Shown here in pieces: positions 36,617-44,636 of a stretch of DNA of 64,000 nucleotides. The stretch comes from Aquabacterium sp. GTDB taxonomy: Bacteria; Pseudomonadota; Gammaproteobacteria; Burkholderiales; Burkholderiaceae_C. Position 1 is the first letter of the stretch. Every line of letters starts with the position of its first letter. Below the pieces are notes generated by a model that saw only the letters and a program-made list of their open reading frames with translations, ran no database searches and had not been told where the DNA came from. The position numbers were made by a program, and so were the translations under genes. The DNA lies in NCBI RefSeq assembly GCF_016234775.1, contig NZ_JACRAH010000042.1:167980-231979 (forward strand), written 5' to 3'.

Positions 36617-37514
36617 GCCCGTGTCGAGCCAGCCTGAGCGGCTGCTGGCCGTGTGCGTGGACGATTTTGGTCTGCATGACGGCGTGAACCAGGCGGTGTT
36701 CGATTTGCTGGCCCTGCGCCGCATTTCGGCCGTGAGTTGCCTGGTGGATGGGCCAAGCTGGGCCAGCGGTGCCGCGCGCTTGCGTGAGGCGATCGGCGCG
36801 CCGGATCAGGCGGTGGCCGATGTGGGCTTGCACCTGAACTTCACCGAAACCCTGGATGTGCAGGCGCAATCGGCCTGCCCGAGCCAGCCTCTTGGTGCGC
36901 TGATCCGGGCCTGCTACTTGCGCCGTCTCGATGTCGCGCGACTCGATGCCGAGATCGAGCGCCAATGGGGTCGGTTCGAGGCCGTCTGGGGCAAGGCGCC
37001 GGACTTCATCGACGGGCACCAGCATGCGCACCAGTTGCCTCAGATCCGCGATGCTTTGCTGCAGGTGTTGCGCAGGCGTTATCCCGCCGGGCAAGCGGGC
37101 CCCAGGCCTTGGGTGCGGCAATGCCGATCGCCGGGCTGGCAGGCTGTGCTGGCCGGTATCAGTGTGTCGGACACGGTCAAGGCGGCCATCATCGCCACGC
37201 TGGGTGCTTCCGTGATGGGGCGGGGGGCGGCCACGCTGGGCTTGCGCCATAGCGAGCGCCTGCTGGGTGTCTACCCCTTTGACGCGGATGCGCAGGCTTA
37301 TCTGCTGCGCTGGCAAGCCTGGCTCAAGCTGGTGCGTGCACGGGGCGATCTGCTGATGTGCCACCCGTCGGTGGCCATGCAGACCGCACCACCCTGGCCA
37401 GACGTGATCGCCGCGTCCCGCCAGATGGAGCACGCCGTGCTGACCGGCGATGTGTTTGCGCGCCAGTTGACTGACGCCAGGGTCCGAATCGTGCGGTTGA
37501 GCGCCTTGGTTTGA
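36609..37514 (+). CDS. ChbG/HpnK (YdjC) family deacetylase, NaxD-like
   Basis: This 301-residue YdjC-family metal-dependent deacetylase has metal ligands in VCVDDFGL (Asp), GLHLNFTE (His) and IDGHQHAHQLP (His). Family members remove acetyl groups from N-acetylated sugars. NaxD of Francisella acts on undecaprenyl-phosphate-GalNAc, and Bordetella LgmC-type proteins do likewise. GTG 36609 overlaps the GT2 stop in GTGACTGA, showing translational coupling. It is expected to convert a lipid-linked HexNAc to hexosamine before the GT39 transfer step. Confidence 0.87.
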   Translation: MTEPVSSQPERLLAVCVDDFGLHDGVNQAVFDLLALRRISAVSCLVDGPSWASGAARLREAIGAPDQAVADVGLHLNFTETLDVQAQSACPSQPLGALIRACYLRRLDVARLDAEIERQWGRFEAVWGKAPDFIDGHQHAHQLPQIRDALLQVLRRRYPAGQAGPRPWVRQCRSPGWQAVLAGISVSDTVKAAIIATLGASVMGRGAATLGLRHSERLLGVYPFDADAQAYLLRWQAWLKLVRARGDLLMCHPSVAMQTAPPWPDVIAASRQMEHAVLTGDVFARQLTDARVRIVRLSALV

Positions 37515-37603
37515 CCCTGCCTGAGCGGGCTTCGCTACACTGTGCGCCTTTCACGGGTGGTCCGACCGGGCTGCTTTGCTCCCTTTTGTGAATAGGCTCT
37601 TTT

Positions 37604-39178
37604 GTGACGCACGCTTCCAAGAAAAACTGGCCGACCTGGGCTGTGGCGCTGGCAGTGCTGGCCTGGCTGCTCTGTACAGCCTGGTGGCGGCCTTTGGCTG
37701 TGCCTGATGAGGGGCGTTATGCCGGCGTGGCGTGGGAAATGATCCGCAGCGGTGATTGGCTGACCCCGACGCTCAACGGTCTGCCGTTCTTTCACAAGCC
37801 GCCCCTGTTTTACTGGCTCACGGCGCTGTCGCTCAAGACCTTCGGCCTGACGCTGTGGGCGGCGCGACTGGCCTCGGTGTTTGGCGCCTGGCTGGGTGCG
37901 ATGGGCCTGTACCTGCTGGTGCGGCGGTGGGGTGGGGCGCGCGTGGCGGGGTGGTCGGTGCTGGTGCTGGTCACACAGCCCTTTTGGTTTGGTGGCGCGC
38001 AGTACGCCAACCTGGACATGCTGGTTGCGGGCTGCATTTCCGCCGCGATCGTGCTGGCGGCTCATGCCGTCCTGGCGCGCGAGGCGGGGCAGGCCTACCG
38101 CTTTGCCCTGTGGGGCGCCTATGCGCTGGCCGGTTTGGGGCTGCTGGCCAAAGGCCTGATCGGCCTGGTGTTGCCTGGGGCCGTCATCGTGGCCTGGTTG
38201 CTGCTCACGGGGCGCTGGCGTGCCATCCTGGGTTTGCTGTCCTTGCCGGGCCTGATCGTGCTGGCCCTGGTGGCGGCGCCCTGGTTCGTGGCCATGCAGC
38301 GCCTGTACCCTGACTTTTTCCACTATTTCTTCATCTACCAGCACTTCCAGCGCTTCACGCAGACGGGCTTCAACAACATGCACGCCTGGTGGTATTACCT
38401 GCCGCTGATGGTGGGGCTGACGCTGCCCTGGGTGCCGGCCTGGTTGCTGACCGTCTGGGGCCCGGGCCCGGGCCCGCGCCAGGTGCCTTCGGGTGAGGCG
38501 CCCGAGGCGCAAGCCGTCGCATCCCGGTCTGCCTTGCGCTGGCTTGCCTGGGTGTGGATGGTGGTGATCCTGGTGTTCTTCTCCATTCCGGCGTCCAAGC
38601 TGCCGGGCTACATCCTGCCGGCCTTGCCACCTCTGGCCTACCTGGTGGCAGACACTTTGATGCAGCGCTGGCCTTCCGCCAGTGCCTGGGCGCCGAAGGC
38701 CTGGGGTGTGGCGGCCTCGCTGATGTGCCTGGTGCTGATCGGCGCGGCGGTGAGGTACGACGAGCAGTCCTCCCGCCCGGTTCTGCCGGTGCTGCAGCCC
38801 CTGCTCAAGCAAGGTGTGCCCCTGGTTTACGTCAACGAGTTCGTCTACGACCTGCCGTTCTATCTGGCGCAACCCGGCCCGATCCCCGTCATCAGCAACT
38901 GGGATGACCCGGACCTGCCCAAGCACGACAACGACCGCAAGGAGCTGTTTGACGCCGGTGAATTCAACCCGACGCTGGCGCCCAAGGTCCTGATACCAAA
39001 GAGTCAGTGGCAGACCTGGTTGTGCCAGCATCCGCGCCTGGCGGTGATGGCGCCTCACGACGTCACCAAGTCGTATCCGGAGCTGGCCTGGCAGCCGCCG
39101 GTCATGAAGCTCAAGCTGTGGTCGATGTGGGTGCTGGACCGTGACGATTTGCTCGCCAAGGGCCTGCGCTGCCCTTGA
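37604..39178 (+). CDS. GT39 family ArnT-like glycosyltransferase (lipid A hexosamine transferase candidate)
   Basis: This 524-residue polytopic protein begins with a transmembrane helix and the ArnT/PMT signature WWRPLAVPDEGRYAGVAWEMI (catalytic Asp-Glu), then GLPFFHKPPLFYWL. About ten further hydrophobic helices follow, then a soluble periplasmic end from about 380. ArnT-like enzymes move a sugar from undecaprenyl phosphate to lipid A on the outer face of the inner membrane. GTG 37604 is the start; no other start fits. A promoter-like TACACT (37536-37541) lies in the 89-base gap, so it may also be transcribed separately. Confidence 0.88.
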   Translation: MTHASKKNWPTWAVALAVLAWLLCTAWWRPLAVPDEGRYAGVAWEMIRSGDWLTPTLNGLPFFHKPPLFYWLTALSLKTFGLTLWAARLASVFGAWLGAMGLYLLVRRWGGARVAGWSVLVLVTQPFWFGGAQYANLDMLVAGCISAAIVLAAHAVLAREAGQAYRFALWGAYALAGLGLLAKGLIGLVLPGAVIVAWLLLTGRWRAILGLLSLPGLIVLALVAAPWFVAMQRLYPDFFHYFFIYQHFQRFTQTGFNNMHAWWYYLPLMVGLTLPWVPAWLLTVWGPGPGPRQVPSGEAPEAQAVASRSALRWLAWVWMVVILVFFSIPASKLPGYILPALPPLAYLVADTLMQRWPSASAWAPKAWGVAASLMCLVLIGAAVRYDEQSSRPVLPVLQPLLKQGVPLVYVNEFVYDLPFYLAQPGPIPVISNWDDPDLPKHDNDRKELFDAGEFNPTLAPKVLIPKSQWQTWLCQHPRLAVMAPHDVTKSYPELAWQPPVMKLKLWSMWVLDRDDLLAKGLRCP

Positions 39179-39202
39179 TGGGCGGTGCCCTCATTGATGC
39201 GC

Positions 39203-39232
39203 TGGACAGCCGTCCTTTCTTCAGGTTAGTAT
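39203..39232 (+). promoter_or_regulatory. Promoter of the Trp attenuator leader
   Basis: TGGACA (39203-39208; five of six), 18 bases, then TAGTAT (39227-39232; four of six) form a sigma70-like promoter. The predicted first base, about 39239, is next to the leader-peptide ATG at 39240, so the leader mRNA would be essentially leaderless. Confidence 0.5.
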
Positions 39233-39239
39233 GTCTGAC

Positions 39240-39308
39240 ATGAACACGCGCACCAACCACGTCCTGCTGACCACCTCCTGGTGGCGCTGCCCACATCCGG
39301 CGGCTTGA
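39240..39308 (+). CDS. Trp-codon leader peptide
   Basis: This 22-codon reading frame runs from ATG 39240 to TGA 39306-39308 and contains two adjacent tryptophan codons, TGGTGG, at 39279-39284 (local sequence TTSWWRCPHPAA). The stop falls just after the second pairing segment of the attenuator. An in-frame ATG at 39231 lies within the proposed -10 box. The peptide itself likely has no function; ribosome position at the Trp codons would decide which RNA stem forms. Confidence 0.75.
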   Translation: MNTRTNHVLLTTSWWRCPHPAA

Positions 39309-39359
39309 CGTTCACACGTGTGTAGAAACCCATGCCGCCCCTCAGGCGGCATTTTCTTT
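39286..39359 (+). promoter_or_regulatory. Transcription attenuator (alternative stems 1:2, 2:3, 3:4)
   Basis: Segment 1 GCTGCC (39286-39291, just after the Trp codons) can pair with segment 2 GGCGGC (39299-39304) with one G-U pair. Segment 2 can instead pair perfectly with GCCGCC (39334-39339), the left arm of the terminator. Segment 3:4 is the terminator ATGCCGCC/GGCGGCAT. A ribosome stalled at the Trp codons would free segment 2 to form the antiterminator. This is the layout of classical trp attenuators. Confidence 0.75.
39332..39359 (+). terminator. Rho-independent terminator of the attenuator
   Basis: ATGCCGCC (39332-39339), loop CCTCA, GGCGGCAT (39345-39352), then TTTCTTT (39353-39359). 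It is a perfect 8-pair stem with a U-rich tail, 62 bases upstream of the chorismate mutase start. Confidence 0.85.
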
Positions 39360-39421
39360 GGTGCAGGTATTTCTGAAGCACCAGTCTCCTGAAAGGGCGG
39401 TCCCTCACCCCAGATCAGGAT

Positions 39422-39751
39422 ATGACCATGACCCCTTGCGACACCCTGGCCGACGTGCGTTCAGCCATTGACCAGATCGATTCCATGCTGGTGGGCCTGC
39501 TGGCCGAGCGTGGCCGGTACGTGCACGAAGCGGCCCGCTTCAAGCGCAACAAGGCCGAAGTGGCGGCGCCTGATCGCGTTCGCCAAGTCATCGACAAGGC
39601 CTTGAACCATGCGCGCGAGATGGGGGCCCCGCCGGAGGTGGTGGAAGCCGTTTACCGCAGCATGATCGCCGCCTTCATCGAGCTGGAGGCTAACCAGCAT
39701 GACCGCTTGACGAAAGCGGCGCTGGCCGACGAAGGCACAATGGCGGGTTGA
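39422..39751 (+). CDS. Monofunctional chorismate mutase (AroQ fold)
   Basis: The 109-residue all-helical protein fits the AroQ/chorismate mutase type II family: LADVRSAIDQIDSMLVGLLAERGRYVHEAARFKR with the typical Arg and Lys ligands, then PDRVRQVIDKALNHAREMGAPPEVVEAVYRSMIAAFIELE. Family members convert chorismate to prephenate; PchB-type relatives split isochorismate instead. It is controlled by the Trp attenuator upstream, unusual for the Phe/Tyr branch. No other aromatic amino acid gene is present. The dehydratase gene follows 27 bases later. Confidence 0.88.
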   Translation: MTMTPCDTLADVRSAIDQIDSMLVGLLAERGRYVHEAARFKRNKAEVAAPDRVRQVIDKALNHAREMGAPPEVVEAVYRSMIAAFIELEANQHDRLTKAALADEGTMAG

Positions 39752-39778
39752 GCCCTTTTGCCCCCGCCAGCCCCTGCC

Positions 39779-41641
39779 ATGCTCTGGACCTCTCTGAATC
39801 GTTTTCTGGATCGCATTCGCCCACGCCGTCAGGCTGTGGTGCTGCTGGCCGATGCCGTGTTGATCGTGCTGGCCTGGCACACCACCTACCTGTTTCGCAT
39901 GGGGGTCGAGCGCTGGTTGCACGAACGCCCCGACTACGACGGTGCGGTGTTGCTGGGCGTGATCGCGGTTTACAGCGCCGTGTCCTGGGCGTTGGACGTG
40001 CCGAGGGCTACCTGGCGCTACACCAGCTTCCATGAAATCACCCGCCTGGGTTGGGTCTGCCTGGGCGCGGGCCTGGCCAGTGCCGTCGTGGTGCTCATGG
40101 CGCATCTGGTGGAGGTGCCGCGTGCCGTGCTGGCGCTGCATCCGGTGTTCAGCCTGATCATGATGGCGCTGGCCCGCATGACGGTGCGCATGCTCAGCGA
40201 GTCGTCGCGCGCACGCCGGGCCGGGCGCCAGCCAACCGGGCAGCATGCTTTGGTCCTCGGGGCAGGGGCCGCCGCCAAGTTGTTGATCGCCGGCATCCAG
40301 CACCGTGGCTGGACGGTGGTGGGCCTGCTGGATGACGACCCACGCAAGCACGGCTCCAGCATCTCGGGCGTGACGGTCTGGGGCGGGCTGGATCTGCTGG
40401 CGGACTCGGGCATGCTCGACGACGTCACCCACCTGATTCTGGCCATGCCTTCAGCCTCCAATGCGCAGCGCAAACGGGCGCTGGATCTGGCTGCAGCCAC
40501 GGGCTTGCCTGTGGTGACGGTGCCTTCCGCCGACGAGTTGCGTGAAGGCCGCTCCCGCATCGACCGTGTGCGCGACATCGAGCCCGACGACGTGCTGGGC
40601 CGAGAACCCGTCAAGCTCGACGAGAGCGCCGTGTCCGATCTGATCAGCGGCCAGACCGTGATGATCACGGGCGCTGGCGGCTCCATCGGGTCCGAGCTGT
40701 GTCGCCAGATCGCGCGATTCGGCCCCAGCCGCCTGGTGTTGTTCGAGCTCAGCGAGTTTGCGCTGTACCAGGTCGAGCAGGATCTGGGTGAACGCTTCCC
40801 GCACCTGCCGCTCGTGCGACTGGTGGGGGATGTCAAGGATCTCGGCGCCTTGCGTCGCGCCATGCAGTCGCATCAGCCGGATCTGGTTTTCCATGCTGCG
40901 GCCTACAAGCACGTGCCACTGATGGAAGACGACAACGCGTGGATCGCGCTGCGCAACAACACCCTGGGCACCTATCTGGTGGCGCAGGCGGCAGCGGAAT
41001 CGGGCGTCAAGCGTTTCGTGCTGATCTCGACCGACAAGGCGGTGAACCCGACCAACGTCATGGGCGCCACCAAACGGGCGGCCGAGATGGTGGTGTCGCA
41101 TTGGGCCGGCAAGGGCACCGCCACGCGCTTCATGGCCGTGCGCTTTGGCAATGTGCTGGGGTCGAGCGGCAGCGTGATACCCAAGTTCAAGGAGCAGATT
41201 GCCAAGGGCGGGCCGGTCACGGTCACGCACCCCGAGATCACGCGCTACTTCATGACCATCCCTGAAGCGGCCCAACTGGTGCTGCAGGCGGCGGCGCTGG
41301 CGGAGACTGGTCAGGTGTTCGTGATGGACATGGGCAAGTCGGTCAAGATCGCCGATCTGGCGCGAGAGCTGATCCGCCTGAGCGGCCACACCGAAGCTGA
41401 GATCCCCATTGTGTTCAGTGGCTTGCGGCCTGGCGAAAAGCTCTACGAAGAGTTGCTGGCCGATGCCGACACCACCTTGCCCACGCCACACCCCCGCCTG
41501 CGCCTGGCGCAGTTGCGCGGTGAGTTGCCGGCCGACTGGATCGAACGCTTGATGGCGCTGACGGTGGACGAGTCGGCCAGTGCGCCACCCACCTTGCGCG
41601 CACGGCTGCACGAACTGGTGCCCGAGTACGCGCCTCGTTGA
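39779..41641 (+). CDS. FlaA1/CapD/WbpM-type UDP-GlcNAc 4,6-dehydratase family protein
   Basis: This 620-residue membrane-bound nucleotide-sugar dehydratase/epimerase has three or four N-terminal transmembrane helices (about 20-130). A CoA-binding-like domain follows (VLGAGAAAKLLIAGI). The catalytic SDR domain starts near 285 (TGAGGSIGSELCRQI) with STDKAVNPTNVMGATKR as the modified active site, then RFGNVLGSSGSVIP. Products feed di-amino-sugar or fucosamine synthesis for O-antigen or capsule. ATG 39779 is used; TTG 39758 is possible. Only 27 bases separate it from the chorismate mutase gene, so it may lie downstream of the same attenuator. Confidence 0.9.
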   Translation: MLWTSLNRFLDRIRPRRQAVVLLADAVLIVLAWHTTYLFRMGVERWLHERPDYDGAVLLGVIAVYSAVSWALDVPRATWRYTSFHEITRLGWVCLGAGLASAVVVLMAHLVEVPRAVLALHPVFSLIMMALARMTVRMLSESSRARRAGRQPTGQHALVLGAGAAAKLLIAGIQHRGWTVVGLLDDDPRKHGSSISGVTVWGGLDLLADSGMLDDVTHLILAMPSASNAQRKRALDLAAATGLPVVTVPSADELREGRSRIDRVRDIEPDDVLGREPVKLDESAVSDLISGQTVMITGAGGSIGSELCRQIARFGPSRLVLFELSEFALYQVEQDLGERFPHLPLVRLVGDVKDLGALRRAMQSHQPDLVFHAAAYKHVPLMEDDNAWIALRNNTLGTYLVAQAAAESGVKRFVLISTDKAVNPTNVMGATKRAAEMVVSHWAGKGTATRFMAVRFGNVLGSSGSVIPKFKEQIAKGGPVTVTHPEITRYFMTIPEAAQLVLQAAALAETGQVFVMDMGKSVKIADLARELIRLSGHTEAEIPIVFSGLRPGEKLYEELLADADTTLPTPHPRLRLAQLRGELPADWIERLMALTVDESASAPPTLRARLHELVPEYAPR

Positions 41642-41679
41642 GGTGTCGGGCCTGTGGGTGATGTGTTGATGCCGACCGA

Positions 41680-44451
41680 TCAGTCCGGCATCAGTTCATC
41701 GACCTGACGCAGCAATTCCGACAGTTGCACCGGCTTGGTCAGGTAGCAGGCCGCACCCGCACTCAGGGCCGCATCAATCTGCTCGGGCATGGCGTCGGCC
41801 GAGATCATGATCACGGGGATGTCCACCGTATCCGGGTTGGCCTTGATGAGCTTGAGCAACTCCTGGCCGGAGGCATCGGGCAGGTGCACGTCCAGCAGGA
41901 TCAGGTCGGGTTTGCTGCCGCGCAGACGGTTGTGCAACACCGCCAGGCCTTCTTCTGTTGTGGGCGCGACCGTCACCGTGATCCAGGGCCGCGCAGCCAG
42001 TGCCGAGCGAATCACCTCGCTGTTGGCCAGGTTGTCTTCCACATACAGGACGTGACGTGGTTCGGTCGCGCCACTAGCGGTGGCGCGGGGGGCGCGGATG
42101 CGCGTGGCACTCACTACTTTGGCCTGCATGGTCACGGCTGGCAGTGACAGCGTGAAGGTCGACCCGTGCCCCTCTTCGCTTTGCACATCAAGTTGGCCGC
42201 CCATCAGCAGCGCCAGGTGCCGGCTGATGACCAGGCCTATGCCCGTGCCACTGGTGGGGCCTTGTTCGCGGCCCAGTCGGTTGAAAGGCTGGAACAGCTG
42301 CGACAGTTGCTGCTCGTTCATGCCCATGCCTGTGTCGTGAACCGTGATGTGCAGGCGAGGGCTGTTGTTGTGAGCGACGGTCTGTGCAACGGTGATGGAC
42401 ACCCTGCCGTCACGCTGGTTGAACTTGATGCCATTGCTCAGCAGGTGCGCCAGGATTTGCCTCAAGCGGGCGGCATCGGCCATCACGCCCCATTCGGAAG
42501 GGATGTCTGACTGAATCGACAGGGTCACGCCATGCTTGTCCGCGTCTTCCTGCAGCAGCTTGACGGCCAGGCTCAGTTCGTCACCGATTCGCAAGGATTG
42601 AGCCTGCAGCTTGAGCGTGCCCATGTCGATGCGAGAGATGTCGAGCACATCGTCGATCATGTCCAGCAGATGCCAACCCGCTTGCTGGATTTGTTCGACC
42701 CGCTGGCGCTGCGTCGGGGGCAGCGGCTCGCGCTGGTCCAATGACATCACTTGAGCAAACCCCAGAACGGCATTGAGTGGTGTGCGCAACTCATGGCTCA
42801 TCCTGGACAGGAAGTCGCTCTTGGCCTGGTTGGCCAGCTCGGCTGCACTGCGCTGCGCTCGGGCTTCCTCCATGGCCGCTTCAATGCGGCTGGCATGCCC
42901 GGTCATCACCAGCAGCAGGGCGCCCAAGGCGGCCGCCAATGAAACACCGCCGATGGCCAACAGCCACGATGTCACACTCAGCCCCACGACAGGCACAGGG
43001 CCGGCGCTCCACATGGCCAGTTGCCACTGCCTGCCCGCAAACTCGATCGGCACCTGCGCGCGATGCGCGCTGACCTGGCGCCATTTGCTCTCGCGGCATG
43101 CGGCTGTGCCTCCGAGCAAGGGGCGACCCGGGGCGCTGACGTCCAGCATGCAGGCCTCCAGATACCCCGGGCGTCCTTGCAACATGGCGTTGATGGCGTC
43201 GTCCATGCGCAAGGCCAGGAATACGGCACCGGTGTTGGCCTGTACGCGGGTCTGGGGTGTGAAGGGCGTGCCTTTGAACACCGGTTGATAAACCACGATA
43301 CCGGTTTGCTGTGCGCGCTCCTGCATCAGCCTGAACCCGCGCGTGGCCACCACGCGGTCTTCGCGCCGAGCTTGCTCGTAGGCTTCGCGTGTCACTGCCT
43401 GGGATAGGGCGTTGTAGCCCAGGGCGGATTCATTGCCGGTGCGTGGTTCGATGTAGCGCACCACGGCCAATTCGGTTCCTGTCGGCGGCAGGCGTTTGTG
43501 TGTATCGAAGACCTTGTAGCTGGTGAGCCCCTCGCGCTGTTGCTGCGCTTCGAACAGGGGGAGATCCGTGGCGCGCAGACGCTCGTCCCAACCCGCAGCC
43601 TGGATCCCCTTGAGCGAACCGAGCCAGTAGCGGGACGCTCTGGCGAACTCGTCCCGCGTGACCTGTTCGGATGCGTGAAATACACCGGTCAGTGCAGCCA
43701 GCGCGTCTCGGTAACCGTTGAGGCGCAGGTTGACCGCATTGGTGGTGGCCAGCACGTCCTGATCGAACACGGCTGCTTCACGTTCTTGCCCCCAGATCTG
43801 TACTTCACGCACGCCCAGCGCCAGCAACACCGTGGCAATCAGCAAAGGAATGCCGACAGGCCGGCGGCGCGCCCGCCACAGCGCGGCCGGTTGCCCGACC
43901 AGTGTCAGCATCATGGGGGCGCCAACCAGCACACCCAGCGTGTCACCCGTCCACCAGCCCAGAAAGGCCTGCGGTGCGGCTGCTGTCGGTAGCATGCCCA
44001 GCGCGGTGCGTGCGCCAATTGAGATCGCCGCGTTGACCAGGCAGGCCACGGGCCCGGCCAGCAGCAAAAAGCGCCCGATCTCAAGGGGGCGCTCCAGTGT
44101 CAGTGGAGCGCGATCGGGACCGTGGGTCAGGCGCCAGGCTACCCAGGCCTGCATGCTGGCGCCTGCGCCGCCGATCAAGGCCATGCTCAGCACGGATTGC
44201 CACGGCGTGGCCTGCAGGTCCGGCAGCGAGCCAAGCGCGATCACCGTGGCCGCCCCCATGCCGATGGGCAGCAGCATGCCGGGGCCCCAACCCATCAGAA
44301 AGGCCAGCGCCAGTCCCGCAGGCAGGTACAGGGGAGACACGCGCTCGTGCGGAGCCGACAGGGACACCGCCAGCAGGCCGGTGACGCTGTAGCTCAGCCA
44401 TGTGATGAGGCCCCTGATCGACAACGACGTCAGGGGAGAGCGCTGGCTCAT
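41680..44451 (-). CDS. Hybrid sensor histidine kinase/response regulator (MASE1-CHASE-HisKA-HATPase-REC)
   Basis: This 923-residue sensor has a MASE1 membrane domain (about 10-210), then a periplasmic CHASE domain (about 235-470, VFHASEQVTRDEF and SLKGIQAAGWDERL). After a transmembrane helix near 490 the kinase follows: phospho-acceptor His in SRMSHELRTPLNAVLGFA near 552, HATPase with LSNGIKFNQRDG and TGIGLVISRHLALLMGG. The C-terminal receiver spans about 800-920 (phospho-Asp in ILLDVHLPDASG). CHASE domains sense small ligands such as cytokinin-like molecules. No cognate regulator is adjacent; signal and output are unknown. Confidence 0.93.
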   Translation of the reverse strand: MSQRSPLTSLSIRGLITWLSYSVTGLLAVSLSAPHERVSPLYLPAGLALAFLMGWGPGMLLPIGMGAATVIALGSLPDLQATPWQSVLSMALIGGAGASMQAWVAWRLTHGPDRAPLTLERPLEIGRFLLLAGPVACLVNAAISIGARTALGMLPTAAAPQAFLGWWTGDTLGVLVGAPMMLTLVGQPAALWRARRRPVGIPLLIATVLLALGVREVQIWGQEREAAVFDQDVLATTNAVNLRLNGYRDALAALTGVFHASEQVTRDEFARASRYWLGSLKGIQAAGWDERLRATDLPLFEAQQQREGLTSYKVFDTHKRLPPTGTELAVVRYIEPRTGNESALGYNALSQAVTREAYEQARREDRVVATRGFRLMQERAQQTGIVVYQPVFKGTPFTPQTRVQANTGAVFLALRMDDAINAMLQGRPGYLEACMLDVSAPGRPLLGGTAACRESKWRQVSAHRAQVPIEFAGRQWQLAMWSAGPVPVVGLSVTSWLLAIGGVSLAAALGALLLVMTGHASRIEAAMEEARAQRSAAELANQAKSDFLSRMSHELRTPLNAVLGFAQVMSLDQREPLPPTQRQRVEQIQQAGWHLLDMIDDVLDISRIDMGTLKLQAQSLRIGDELSLAVKLLQEDADKHGVTLSIQSDIPSEWGVMADAARLRQILAHLLSNGIKFNQRDGRVSITVAQTVAHNNSPRLHITVHDTGMGMNEQQLSQLFQPFNRLGREQGPTSGTGIGLVISRHLALLMGGQLDVQSEEGHGSTFTLSLPAVTMQAKVVSATRIRAPRATASGATEPRHVLYVEDNLANSEVIRSALAARPWITVTVAPTTEEGLAVLHNRLRGSKPDLILLDVHLPDASGQELLKLIKANPDTVDIPVIMISADAMPEQIDAALSAGAACYLTKPVQLSELLRQVDELMPD

Positions 44452-44472
44452 GGACGGGATCCTTGGGGCGGG

Positions 44473-44521
44473 AAACGGGGGCTATTTTTCTGCACACCTT
44501 AGCATTGGTGTGCCCCCGTTT
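44473..44521. repeat. Bulged inverted repeat between divergent kinase and hydrolase genes
   Basis: Outer arms AAACGGGGG (44473-44481) and CCCCCGTTT (44513-44521) plus inner arms CACACC (44493-44498) and GGTGTG (44507-44512) form a 15-pair bulged hairpin. It lies 22 bases upstream of the histidine-kinase start on its strand. It may be a binding site or an RNA structure in the kinase leader. Confidence 0.5.
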
Positions 44522-44636
44522 GGCGTGGGTATTCGTGGTGGGGGCGGCAAAGCATCCCTGATCCCCCCTAGACTTTGGTGTCCAGCAGTACCCATCGTTG
44601 CACCCAGACCACCCAGACCACCCAGGAGAAAAGCAG

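Noticed and set aside
37535..39058. A 507-codon frame opposite the ArnT-like gene
   Set aside because: It is rich in Gln/His/Arg/Gly without hydrophobic segments, a shadow of a transmembrane gene read backwards.
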